A DNA stretch of 8,205 nt. It comes from Planctomycetota bacterium (lineage in GTDB: Bacteria; Planctomycetota; Planctomycetia; Pirellulales; Thermoguttaceae). The notes beneath the pieces are model-generated. The model was not told the DNA's origin. It searched no databases and saw only the letters and a program-made list of their open reading frames with translations. Position 1 is the first letter of the stretch. Every line of letters starts with the position of its first letter. Shown in pieces: positions 1-4,853 of the stretch. The stretch covers positions 1-8,205 of the forward strand of contig JAEWUR010000531.1 of NCBI GenBank assembly GCA_023397045.1. The letters are read 5' to 3'. Position numbers and translations under genes: made by a program.

Positions 1-15
1 AATCCCTCCTCCCCC

Positions 16-831
16 ATGCACCACGAACAATTCCAACTCCACGCCGACATCGAGCAACGGCACTGGTGGTTCGTCGGGCGGCGACGAATTCTCCGCCGAC
101 TGGTGGCCGAAGTGCTGCCCGCCTCGCCAGAGTCGCTTGTCGTCGACGTCGGTTGCGGTACAGGCGCAAACGTGGCCGCGTTGGCCGACGACTACCCGTG
201 CGTGGGCATCGACACGTCGGCCGAAGCCGTCCAGTTGGCCCAGCGGCGGTTTCCAGACGTTCGATTCATGGCCGGCCGCGCACCGGCTGATTTAGGCCGG
301 CTGGCGGCCGAAGCCCGGTTGTTCCTGCTGACCGACGTCCTGGAGCACGTGGCCGACGACTACGCCATGCTTTCGGAATTGCTGGCCGCGGCAAGCCCCG
401 GCTGTTACTTTCTGCTGACCGTGCCGGCCGACCCCTCGCTGTGGAGCGAGCACGACGAGTCGTTCGGCCACTACCGTCGCTACGATCGGGCTCGGTTCGA
501 AGGCGTTTGGGCCGGTTTGCCCGTCACCGCGTTGCTGGTCTCGTATTTCAACACGCGGCTGTTGCCGGTCATACAATGCGTGCGGGCGTGGAATCGGCGT
601 CGGGGGCATGCGGCCGGTCAAGCGGGCACCGATTTTTGGCTCCCCAGTCGGCCGGCCAACGGGCTGCTGACCACCCTGTTCGCCGGCGAAGGCAACCGGC
701 TAGTCGGCGTCTTGCGGCGTCAGAAACCGGCGATGACCCGCGGGGCCAGTCTCGTGGCCCTGTTGCGGCGCGAGGCCGGTCCGATTGCCGTTCGTTCCAA
801 ACCGGCCGGACTGCCGCCGGATCGCCGGTGA
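16..831 (+). CDS. Class I SAM-dependent methyltransferase
   Basis: A 271-residue protein with a Rossmann-type methyltransferase domain. It shows the SAM-binding motif I VVDVGCGTG at residues 42-50, an acidic post-I site GID at 64-66, and LTDVLEHV at 105-112 in the usual motif II position. The N-terminal HWWFVGRRRI (16-25) and the later GHYRRYD (151-157) are typical of a methyltransferase subfamily often found near glycosyltransferases and polysaccharide or lipid genes. The substrate cannot be read from the sequence. No signal peptide or membrane segment is evident, so it should be cytoplasmic. The ATG fits the start expected for the family, but only 15 bases precede it and those bases are open in frame, so a longer form is not excluded. 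It converges on the LarE gene, with 3 bases between the stop codons. Confidence 0.88.
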   Translation: MHHEQFQLHADIEQRHWWFVGRRRILRRLVAEVLPASPESLVVDVGCGTGANVAALADDYPCVGIDTSAEAVQLAQRRFPDVRFMAGRAPADLGRLAAEARLFLLTDVLEHVADDYAMLSELLAAASPGCYFLLTVPADPSLWSEHDESFGHYRRYDRARFEGVWAGLPVTALLVSYFNTRLLPVIQCVRAWNRRRGHAAGQAGTDFWLPSRPANGLLTTLFAGEGNRLVGVLRRQKPAMTRGASLVALLRREAGPIAVRSKPAGLPPDRR

Positions 832-847
832 GCTTCATCCGCCGATC
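820..847. repeat. Imperfect palindrome across two convergent stop codons
   Basis: Arms GATCGCCGG (820-828) and CCGCCGATC (839-847) pair at eight of nine positions, with one C-C mismatch and a 10-base loop. The loop holds both stop codons, TGA at 829-831 on + and TGA at 837-835 on -. Neither side has a T-run, so it is not a classical intrinsic terminator. It could still act as a shared 3' end structure for both convergent transcripts. Confidence 0.4.
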
Positions 848-1683
848 TGAAGACTCTCGACCGGCAGCACGGCGTTCATACTGCCGCTGCGAAACCCTTC
901 GAGATCAATCGCAACGTACTTGAAACCGAGCGATTTCAAGTATTCGACCGTCTCGCGGCGAAGCTGCGGATCGGCGAACCTGGAAACCTGTTGGGCCGAC
1001 ACTTCGATCCTCGCCAGATCGCCTTTGTGGTATCGCACGCGGAGCGGCTGAAACCCGCGGTCCCGCAAGAATCGCTCGGCCCGATCGATCATCGCCAACC
1101 GTTGCGGCGTCACCGGTTCGCCGTAAGCGATGCGGCTGCTCAAACAGGGCGAGGCCGGTTTGTTCGCAATCGTCAGTTGCCAGAACTCGGCCAGTTGGCG
1201 AATCTCCGGCTTCGTGAATTCGCATTCGGCCAACGGGCTTCGCACCTTGCGATGGCGCGCGGCCAGCAGACCGGGCCGATGCTCGCCGTGGTCGTCCCGA
1301 TTGCTGCCGTCGGCCACAACGGCCAGCCCCAAGCATTGTGCCACACGTTCCACTTGCTGGAACAGTTCGATTTTGCAGTGATAGCAGCGGTCGGCCAGAT
1401 TGGCCTGATAGGCGGGGATCGCCAACTCGCCGGTCTCGACCCGTTCGTGACGAATGCCGATCTGCTGGGCCAGCGACTTTGCGTCATCGAGTTCGCCGCC
1501 GGCCAGGCTGGCGCTGACGCCGGTGACGGCCACGGCTCGATCGCCCAGCGCGAGCTGAGCCGCTTTGGCCAACACGGCGCTGTCGAGCCCGCCGGAGAAC
1601 GCCACGGCGCAGCCTTCGAACCCCCGGAGCAGTTCGACGAGTCGATCGCGTTTGGCGGCGAGTTCTGGCGCGAGGTCGGACAT
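835..1683 (-). CDS. larE: ATP-dependent sacrificial sulfur transferase LarE
   Basis: In LarE, a PP-loop ATPase first adenylylates the carboxylate of the pyridinium dicarboxylate precursor of the nickel-pincer cofactor, then inserts sulfur; the cofactor serves lactate racemase and related enzymes. Numbered from the ATG at 1683 (282 residues), the PP-loop SGGLDS lies at 30-35, DGSNRDD at 125-131, the sulfur-donor-type motif PCLSSR at 179-184 with Cys180, and GFRSGSMN at 263-270 near the C-terminus. RCYHCK at 99-104 adds Cys100 and Cys103. This three-cysteine pattern is that of LarE homologues reported to bind an iron-sulfur cluster, unlike the single-Cys Lactobacillus plantarum type. No larA, larB or larC lies in the window. 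The ATG has no SD; an in-frame TTG at 1767 with a strong SD would add 28 residues. Convergent with the methyltransferase. Confidence 0.87.
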   Translation of the reverse strand: MSDLAPELAAKRDRLVELLRGFEGCAVAFSGGLDSAVLAKAAQLALGDRAVAVTGVSASLAGGELDDAKSLAQQIGIRHERVETGELAIPAYQANLADRCYHCKIELFQQVERVAQCLGLAVVADGSNRDDHGEHRPGLLAARHRKVRSPLAECEFTKPEIRQLAEFWQLTIANKPASPCLSSRIAYGEPVTPQRLAMIDRAERFLRDRGFQPLRVRYHKGDLARIEVSAQQVSRFADPQLRRETVEYLKSLGFKYVAIDLEGFRSGSMNAVLPVESLQIGG

Positions 1684-1764
1684 GAGCAGTCGCGTCGGGT
1701 GCGAAGCCGCACCGTGGGCCAAGTGGAATGGCGCCGTTCGCACGTCCTGCGGAGGCGGCGAGAC

Positions 1765-1779
1765 CAAAAAAAATCCTCC
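1765..1779 (-). promoter_or_regulatory. SD plus TTG alternative start of larE
   Basis: On the minus strand GGAGGA (1779-1774) is followed by a run of T and an in-frame TTG (1767-1765), with six bases between SD and start. This is one of the two best SD sites in the window. It would start LarE 28 residues upstream of the ATG that family alignment favours. The added residues, rich in Pro, His and Ala, match nothing I recognise. Confidence 0.4.
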
Positions 1780-2029
1780 ACCGCAATGCCGTGGTGATGC
1801 TATTTTGAGAGCCCGTCTTTGCTAAGGGGGCGGCCTGGACTCCAGGTTGTGTGATCCGTTGCCGAACAAGTCGGTCAGCGGCTGTACACGCGGCCGGAGT
1901 CTTTTATTTCAGGCGCCCAACGGGCATACGTATCGGCTCACCAAAATGATCGCATCCGCATCACGAACATGGTAGAGGACACCATTATCGTATCACCTCG
2001 ACAACCAAAAGGCAAGCGCCCAAACCGCC
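1768..2029. other. Intergenic region between larE and the DUF2784 gene
   Basis: No gene is supported here. The visible items are a 13-base palindrome with six-base arms at 1834-1846 (CCTGGA, central C, TCCAGG) and, on the minus strand just past the DUF2784 stop, a weak five-pair stem (2030-2026 with 2014-2010, one G-U) followed by four T. The latter might be a poor terminator. No convincing promoter for larE was found on the minus strand. Confidence 0.4.
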
Positions 2030-2452
2030 TCACGAATCGCCGTTGTCGGCCGCCTTCTTCCCGCTTTCCCAAGGCCATCGCGGCGGCGCTAGGATCATTG
2101 TCAGAAAGACCGCGAGACCGAAAAGGCTATAACACAATGCCAACACCGACGGCGACAGATTGACGAAAAGGACCTTGTCCATCCATCGAGCAATGAAGGA
2201 GCCGGGCGCACTCGTTTCGCCCGACATCGCGCGCAGCCGGTCCTCCCACGTCGTCAGAGGACACAAGATGCCAAACGTCGATTCGAGCACGACGACCGCA
2301 ATCATCGCGAAATGGATTGCGCGGAACCAGAAATTGCGCACCCAGCGCCAGCGCAGCACGATCCCCAGCAGGATGGCCGCCATCCCAGCGACCACGAATG
2401 CGACGTAAGCAAAATGGACGGCCAACACCAGGTCGGCCAAAAATCGGTACAT
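2030..2452 (-). CDS. DUF2784 family small membrane protein
   Basis: A 140-residue hydrophobic protein matching the DUF2784 pattern. It begins MYRFLADLVLAVHFAYV, then has the CPLT motif at residues 64-67 followed by W69-E70, and a GSFI element at 84-87. Membrane segments are likely at about 5-32, 41-64 and 97-122, with a short charged C-terminal tail, so it should sit in the cytoplasmic membrane. The family function is unknown. The frame stays open upstream to 2626, but the extra 58 residues do not resemble the family and DUF2784 proteins begin at this Met, so the ATG at 2452-2450 was chosen. No SD is visible. It is divergent from rpsL, and larE lies downstream on the same strand after a gap of more than 250 bases, so co-transcription is not indicated. 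Confidence 0.82.
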   Translation of the reverse strand: MYRFLADLVLAVHFAYVAFVVAGMAAILLGIVLRWRWVRNFWFRAIHFAMIAVVVLESTFGILCPLTTWEDRLRAMSGETSAPGSFIARWMDKVLFVNLSPSVLALCYSLFGLAVFLTMILAPPRWPWESGKKAADNGDS

Positions 2453-2483
2453 AATGCGGTTTTCGACGATAGTCCGTTTAGCG

Positions 2484-2499
2484 GGGCCGCGTGCGGCCC
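2484..2499 (-). repeat. GC-rich hairpin in the DUF2784 leader
   Basis: Perfect seven-base arms GGGCCGC (2484-2490) and GCGGCCC (2493-2499) are separated by two bases; in RNA this would be a six-pair stem with a four-base loop. It lies about 30 bases upstream of the DUF2784 ATG. It has no T-run on either strand, so it is not a terminator. It could be a leader structure or an operator, and nothing shows which. Confidence 0.4.
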
Positions 2500-2644
2500 G
2501 CGAAATGATTGACGGTCTCCAAAGCAAACAAAGCGGCAAGAAACCTGGGGCCCCGTGACGATAAGAGCATGATATGCCCCGGCCCTGGGCTTTTTTGCCC
2601 GTACCGAAGCACCCGTTCTTGCCCATTCTACTCCCCAGTAGTCC

Positions 2645-2672
2645 TTGTGCAAGGCGGAATCGCCTGTATACT
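2645..2672 (+). promoter_or_regulatory. Candidate upstream promoter of rpsL-rpsG (P1)
   Basis: TATACT (2667-2672) matches the -10 consensus at five of six bases. TTGTGC (2645-2650), 16 bases upstream, is a weak -35 with three matches. The spacer contains a perfect inverted repeat, AGGCG (2652-2656) and CGCCT (2661-2665), around GAAT. A start near 2679 would give a leader of about 130 bases before rpsL. Confidence 0.45.
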
Positions 2673-2732
2673 ATTGTCCCATAACAACTTACAGCCGTTT
2701 TGGATTATCGCGGCCGAAATGTCCGTTCCCCG

Positions 2733-2761
2733 TTGACAGCAGGGGGATAGATTGGCAGAAT
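2733..2761 (+). promoter_or_regulatory. Candidate main promoter of rpsL-rpsG (P2)
   Basis: A perfect -35 TTGACA (2733-2738), a 17-base spacer, and CAGAAT (2756-2761) with four of six matches to the -10 consensus. Transcription would start near 2768, leaving about 45 bases of leader. This is the better of the two candidates for the ribosomal operon and fits a strongly expressed gene. Confidence 0.6.
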
Positions 2762-2767
2762 AGAGGA

Positions 2768-2783
2768 TTCTCGTTCACGAGAA
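2768..2783 (+). repeat. Hairpin at the predicted 5' end of rpsL mRNA
   Basis: TTCTCG (2768-2773) and CGAGAA (2778-2783) form a six-pair stem with loop TTCA. If transcription begins at P2, the stem sits almost at the 5' end of the message, where such structures can protect mRNA. GAAGGTGAT just after it lies too far from the ATG to be the SD. Confidence 0.4.
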
Positions 2784-2812
2784 GGTGATATCAGAGTACC
2801 CCGAGAGCACCC

Positions 2813-3187
2813 ATGCCCACGATCAATCAATTAGTGCGGAAAGAGCGGCGTATGCCGCGTAAGTTCAGCAAGGCCCCGGTGTTGGATAAGTGTCCGGCGA
2901 AGCGGGGTGTGTGCTTGCAGGTGAAGACGATGACGCCCAAGAAGCCGAACTCGGCTCTGCGGAAGATCACCCGCGTGCGTCTGAGCAACGGCAAGGAAGT
3001 CACCGTCTACATCCCCGGCGAAGGCCACAGCTTGCAGGAACACTCGATCGTGTTGGTCCGCGGCGGCCGTGTCCGCGACTTGCCCGGTGTCCGATATCAG
3101 GTGGTTCGTGGTGCGCTCGATACGCTCGGCGTCCAAGACCGTCGCCAGTCGCGCAGCCGTTACGGTGCGAAGAAACCAAGCAAATAA
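2813..3187 (+). CDS. rpsL: 30S ribosomal protein S12
   Basis: A 124-residue S12, the decoding-centre protein of the small subunit. It is full length and aligns residue for residue with E. coli S12 through the core: N-terminal NQLVRK (5-10), the conserved [11 protein letters not shown] loop (41-51), [10 protein letters not shown] (69-78) and RGGRV-DLPGVRY (83-95). Lys43, a classical streptomycin-sensitivity residue, is present. Position 88, Lys in E. coli, is Arg here (codon CGC at 3074-3076). Asp89, the residue methylthiolated in E. coli, is kept. The start is fixed by homology, since only a weak GAGAG lies upstream. It is the first gene of a two-gene operon with rpsG, 87 bases downstream. 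Two candidate promoters and a leader hairpin precede it. Confidence 0.98.
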   Translation: MPTINQLVRKERRMPRKFSKAPVLDKCPAKRGVCLQVKTMTPKKPNSALRKITRVRLSNGKEVTVYIPGEGHSLQEHSIVLVRGGRVRDLPGVRYQVVRGALDTLGVQDRRQSRSRYGAKKPSK

Positions 3188-3274
3188 TTGGAGAGGCGCC
3201 GGACCGAGCGACCGAAAGGCGCCGCACGTCCGATCCCTAGCCCCTAATCACTAGCCCCTAGCCCCTTACTATCC
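3188..3274 (+). other. rpsL-rpsG intercistronic spacer with CTAGCCC repeats
   Basis: The 87-base spacer has two copies of AGGCGCCG in its first half and, just before rpsG, three copies of CTAGCCC at 3237-3243, 3251-3257 and 3258-3264; the last two are directly tandem. No SD precedes the rpsG ATG; the preceding bases are C-rich. In E. coli this intercistronic region holds the S7 translational operator, but no equivalent fold was recognised here. Confidence 0.6.
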
Positions 3275-3745
3275 ATGGGTCGTTTTACCGCCAGTAAGAA
3301 GACGCTTGCTCCGGATCCCAAGTACGGTTCGATGTTGGCGAGCAAGTTTATCAACTGTTTGATGTGGGACGGCAAGAAAAGCGTTGCCGAGTCCGTTTTC
3401 TATGATGCCCTGGAAGTGCTTCGCGAGAAGGTCAAAGACGTCGAGCCGATCCAGGTCTTCACCGAAGCGTTGGAAAACGTCAAGCCGAACATCGAGGTCC
3501 GATCGAAGCGCGTCGGCGGTGCGTCCTACCAGGTGCCGATGCAGGTCAATCGCAACCGGCAGCAGTCGTTGGCCATCCGCTGGATCCTCGGTTCGATCCG
3601 CGAGAAGAAGGGCCGACCCGCCAGCGAGAAGTTGGCCGCCGAATTGTTGGCCGCCTACAATCGTGAAGGCGCCGCAATGACCAAACGCGAAAACGTCCAT
3701 CGTATGGCCGACGCCAACAAGGCGTTCGCCCACTTCGCTTGGTAG
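3275..3745 (+). CDS. rpsG: 30S ribosomal protein S7
   Basis: A 156-residue S7, the primary binder that nucleates assembly of the 3' domain of 16S rRNA. The helix region [17 protein letters not shown] (14-30) with WDGKKSVAE (31-39) is the family signature. [16 protein letters not shown] (76-91) is the beta-hairpin segment that reaches the E-site/mRNA exit region. [19 protein letters not shown] (136-154) is the usual C-terminal helix. The length equals the common short bacterial form. The N-terminus MGRFTASKK is slightly divergent, but the start is the only one compatible with the family. It is expressed from the rpsL promoters and closed by a strong terminator 30 bases after the stop. The usual str-operon partners fusA and tuf do not follow. 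Confidence 0.98.
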   Translation: MGRFTASKKTLAPDPKYGSMLASKFINCLMWDGKKSVAESVFYDALEVLREKVKDVEPIQVFTEALENVKPNIEVRSKRVGGASYQVPMQVNRNRQQSLAIRWILGSIREKKGRPASEKLAAELLAAYNREGAAMTKRENVHRMADANKAFAHFAW

Positions 3746-3775
3746 TTCGCGGTTCGTTCGTGCAAGAGACTACAC

Positions 3776-3809
3776 AAGGGATGGCAATTTCGGTTGTCAT
3801 CCCTTTTTT
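3776..3809 (+). terminator. Intrinsic terminator of rpsL-rpsG
   Basis: A 12-pair stem, AAGGGATGGCAA (3776-3787) with TTGTCATCCCTT (3794-3805), contains a single G-U pair, is closed by the loop TTTCGG, and runs into TTTTTT (3804-3809) and then CGTTTT. It acts on + transcripts only, since the minus strand has no T-run after the stem. Confidence 0.9.
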
Positions 3810-3985
3810 CGTTTTCCTACCCTTTCCCAGAAGCGGCGGGAACGAAAAGGGGGACACGTACAGGCTCGTTCAATACTCTCCGCTCCCAAGTCCGTTACGA
3901 AAGAATCGTCACGGTCAATGATGCGAGGATCAATGCGCAGAACACAAGCCGTGATGGCAATCACCCTCAATTCGATGGGCGACAT
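3797..3985 (-). pseudogene. Acyl carrier protein gene, 3' half lost
   Basis: From the ATG at 3985, residues 1-39 match the acyl carrier family and align without gaps to E. coli AcpP: MSPIELRV at the start, LRIDP at 16-20, then DDSFVTDLGAES, with Ser37 in the phosphopantetheine position. After SIE (residue 39, base 3869) the likeness stops, and 23 unrelated basic residues follow to a stop at 3797. Helices III and IV, nearly half of a normal 78-residue carrier, are missing. No other frame downstream restores them. The start is well supported: AGGGAGG (4000-3994) lies eight bases upstream, one of the best SDs in the window. It follows rnk by 28 bases and was probably its operon partner. Either a decayed gene cut by the adjacent element or, less likely, a functional short peptide. 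Confidence 0.72.
3801..3853 (+). repeat. Long foldable inverted repeat overlapping the terminator
   Basis: Bases 3801-3816 can pair continuously with 3838-3853 in a + strand RNA: 16 pairs, of which four are G-U, around a 21-base loop. The perfect core is TTTTCGTT (3806-3813) with AACGAAAA (3841-3848). The left arm reuses the last five bases of the terminator stem and its T-run, so the two folds exclude each other. On minus strand RNA the G-U positions become A-C mismatches, so the fold favours + transcripts. It lies next to the breakpoint of the truncated carrier-protein gene. Confidence 0.5.
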
Positions 3986-4013
3986 GGATATGGCCTCCCT
4001 AACGGCAATTTCA

Positions 4014-4448
4014 TCAACCGCCTTCAACGCCCTCCAACTGTAATTGCCGGTTCGCGCATTCGGGTTGGAAATGTATCCTCTCGACTCGGATTCGCCGGTG
4101 CCCGGCCGGCGTCCGCACCTTCACGACATCACCCACGCGGCACCCAAGAATGGCGGTGCCGATTGGTGCGAGTACGGAGATTCGATTCATGGCGATATTG
4201 GCGCGTTCCGGGTAAACGATCGTATAGGTATCGATCTCTCCCGTTTCCAGATCGCCTAGTTCCACCATCGAGTCCATTGTCACCACATCGCATGGCACGT
4301 CGGTCGAAGCCGTTTCTCGTGCGCGCTCCAATTCGACTCCAAGCGCATGCAGATACTCCCGCTGCTCGGCTCCGTTCGCCTCTGCGTATTGCAGCATCGT
4401 ATCCAATCGCAGACGATCCTCATGGGTAACGGTGATAGAATGCGGCAT
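4014..4448 (-). CDS. rnk: Rnk-type regulator, GreA/GreB C-terminal fold
   Basis: A 144-residue protein matching Rnk, the so-called regulator of nucleoside diphosphate kinase: a short N-terminal helical part followed by a GreA/GreB C-terminal (FKBP-like) domain. Family marks are DVVTMDS (54-60), a GDLETGE segment (65-71), VYP (78-80) and SVLAPIGTAILGCRVGDVV (91-109). Rnk-like proteins bind RNA polymerase near the secondary channel but lack the long coiled coil of GreA, so they do not stimulate transcript cleavage. The N-terminal part (about 1-50) here is short, in line with Rnk and not GreA. The ATG at 4448-4446 is preceded by GAAGGGG about eight bases away, a moderate SD. It is the first gene of a unit with the broken carrier gene. 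GreA-type naming is an acceptable alternative. Confidence 0.82.
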   Translation of the reverse strand: MPHSITVTHEDRLRLDTMLQYAEANGAEQREYLHALGVELERARETASTDVPCDVVTMDSMVELGDLETGEIDTYTIVYPERANIAMNRISVLAPIGTAILGCRVGDVVKVRTPAGHRRIRVERIHFQPECANRQLQLEGVEGG

Positions 4449-4833
4449 CGTTCAGTCCCCTTCATTGCTCTGACGTTGTAGACTCGCACCAAGATGTCAA
4501 CGCGTGGTCAACGGGTGGCGGAGCGCAAGCCAGAGAACCAATCGGATTGCCTCAGCGCACCAGAAATGTGCGGGCGTAGACCTGCCCTTCTTCTATCATA
4601 GGCGACCACGAGAGAAAGGCAAGAACGAATGCGACAAATGGAGCCTCGATATCATTGCTTCTTGGCACCACAGGGCTACGCACGATAGCACGCACTGTTG
4701 GTTTCAACGCTAGAGATAGCACTGGAGGGCTAACAGCTAATCCCAGCGGCGTGCTACGGCGACCTGGACCGAAGTCCAAACGACACATGCCGGAACCATG
4801 AAACGCTTGGCGGCCAAAGAAAGGGCAGGGGCA
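4449..4833. other. 385-base stretch without a recognisable gene
   Basis: It lies between the rnk start and the RND stop. Frames of 69 codons (+, 4504-4713) and 78 codons (-, 4552-4788) are open but show no family motif, SD or convincing coding bias. The end near rnk holds a tandem repeat at 4496-4517. A TTGACA occurs on the minus strand at the inner end of that repeat and could serve rnk, but the best -10-like match, TACAAC, is only 14 bases away, which is too close for a confident call. Confidence 0.5.
4496..4517 (-). repeat. Two tandem 11-base repeats upstream of rnk
   Basis: GTCAACGCGTG (4496-4506) is followed directly by GTCAACGGGTG (4507-4517), differing at one base. On the minus strand each copy reads through CGTTGAC, about 50-70 bases upstream of the rnk ATG. 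Paired direct half-sites this close to a start could bind a regulator, or be a chance duplication around a -35 element. Confidence 0.4.
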
Positions 4834-4853
4834 TCACGCAGCGTTGCGATGCC
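4816..4853 (-). terminator. Possible terminator at the RND gene stop
   Basis: On the minus strand GGCATC (4853-4848) pairs with GATGCC (4835-4830), extended by GCA (4847-4845) and TGC (4840-4838) around the loop ACGC, with a two-base bulge. The stem includes the stop codon of the RND gene (4836-4834). It is followed by a pyrimidine-rich tail with two TTT runs (4823-4821 and 4819-4817), not a continuous T-run, so efficiency is uncertain. Confidence 0.4.

Noticed and set aside
991..1797. 268-codon open frame on the plus strand opposite larE
   Set aside because: It is fully antisense to a gene with intact PP-loop and cysteine motifs, and no family is recognised in the reverse reading.
1834..1846. 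13-base palindrome as an operator for larE
   Set aside because: No convincing promoter elements accompany it, and a single short palindrome in GC-rich DNA is easily due to chance.
1969..2163. 64-codon plus-strand open frame in and beyond the larE-DUF2784 gap
   Set aside because: It overlaps the 3' end of the DUF2784 gene, has no SD and gives a low-complexity basic sequence.
2587..2600. GGGC, six T, GCCC as a terminator
   Set aside because: The T-run is in the loop, not after the stem, the stem has only four pairs, and no gene on + ends just upstream.
2453..2626. Upstream in-frame extension of the DUF2784 gene by 58 residues
   Set aside because: The added residues do not resemble the family, which begins at the Met at 2452, and the stretch includes a GC hairpin typical of a leader.
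3794..4429. 211-codon open frame on the plus strand opposite rnk and the carrier gene
   Set aside because: The minus strand shows real family motifs. The plus reading is Arg- and Pro-rich without any domain.
4552..4788. 78-codon minus-strand open frame between rnk and the RND gene
   Set aside because: It has a hydrophobic patch but no SD, no family likeness and no sign of coding constraint. It may be decayed sequence, but this cannot be shown.
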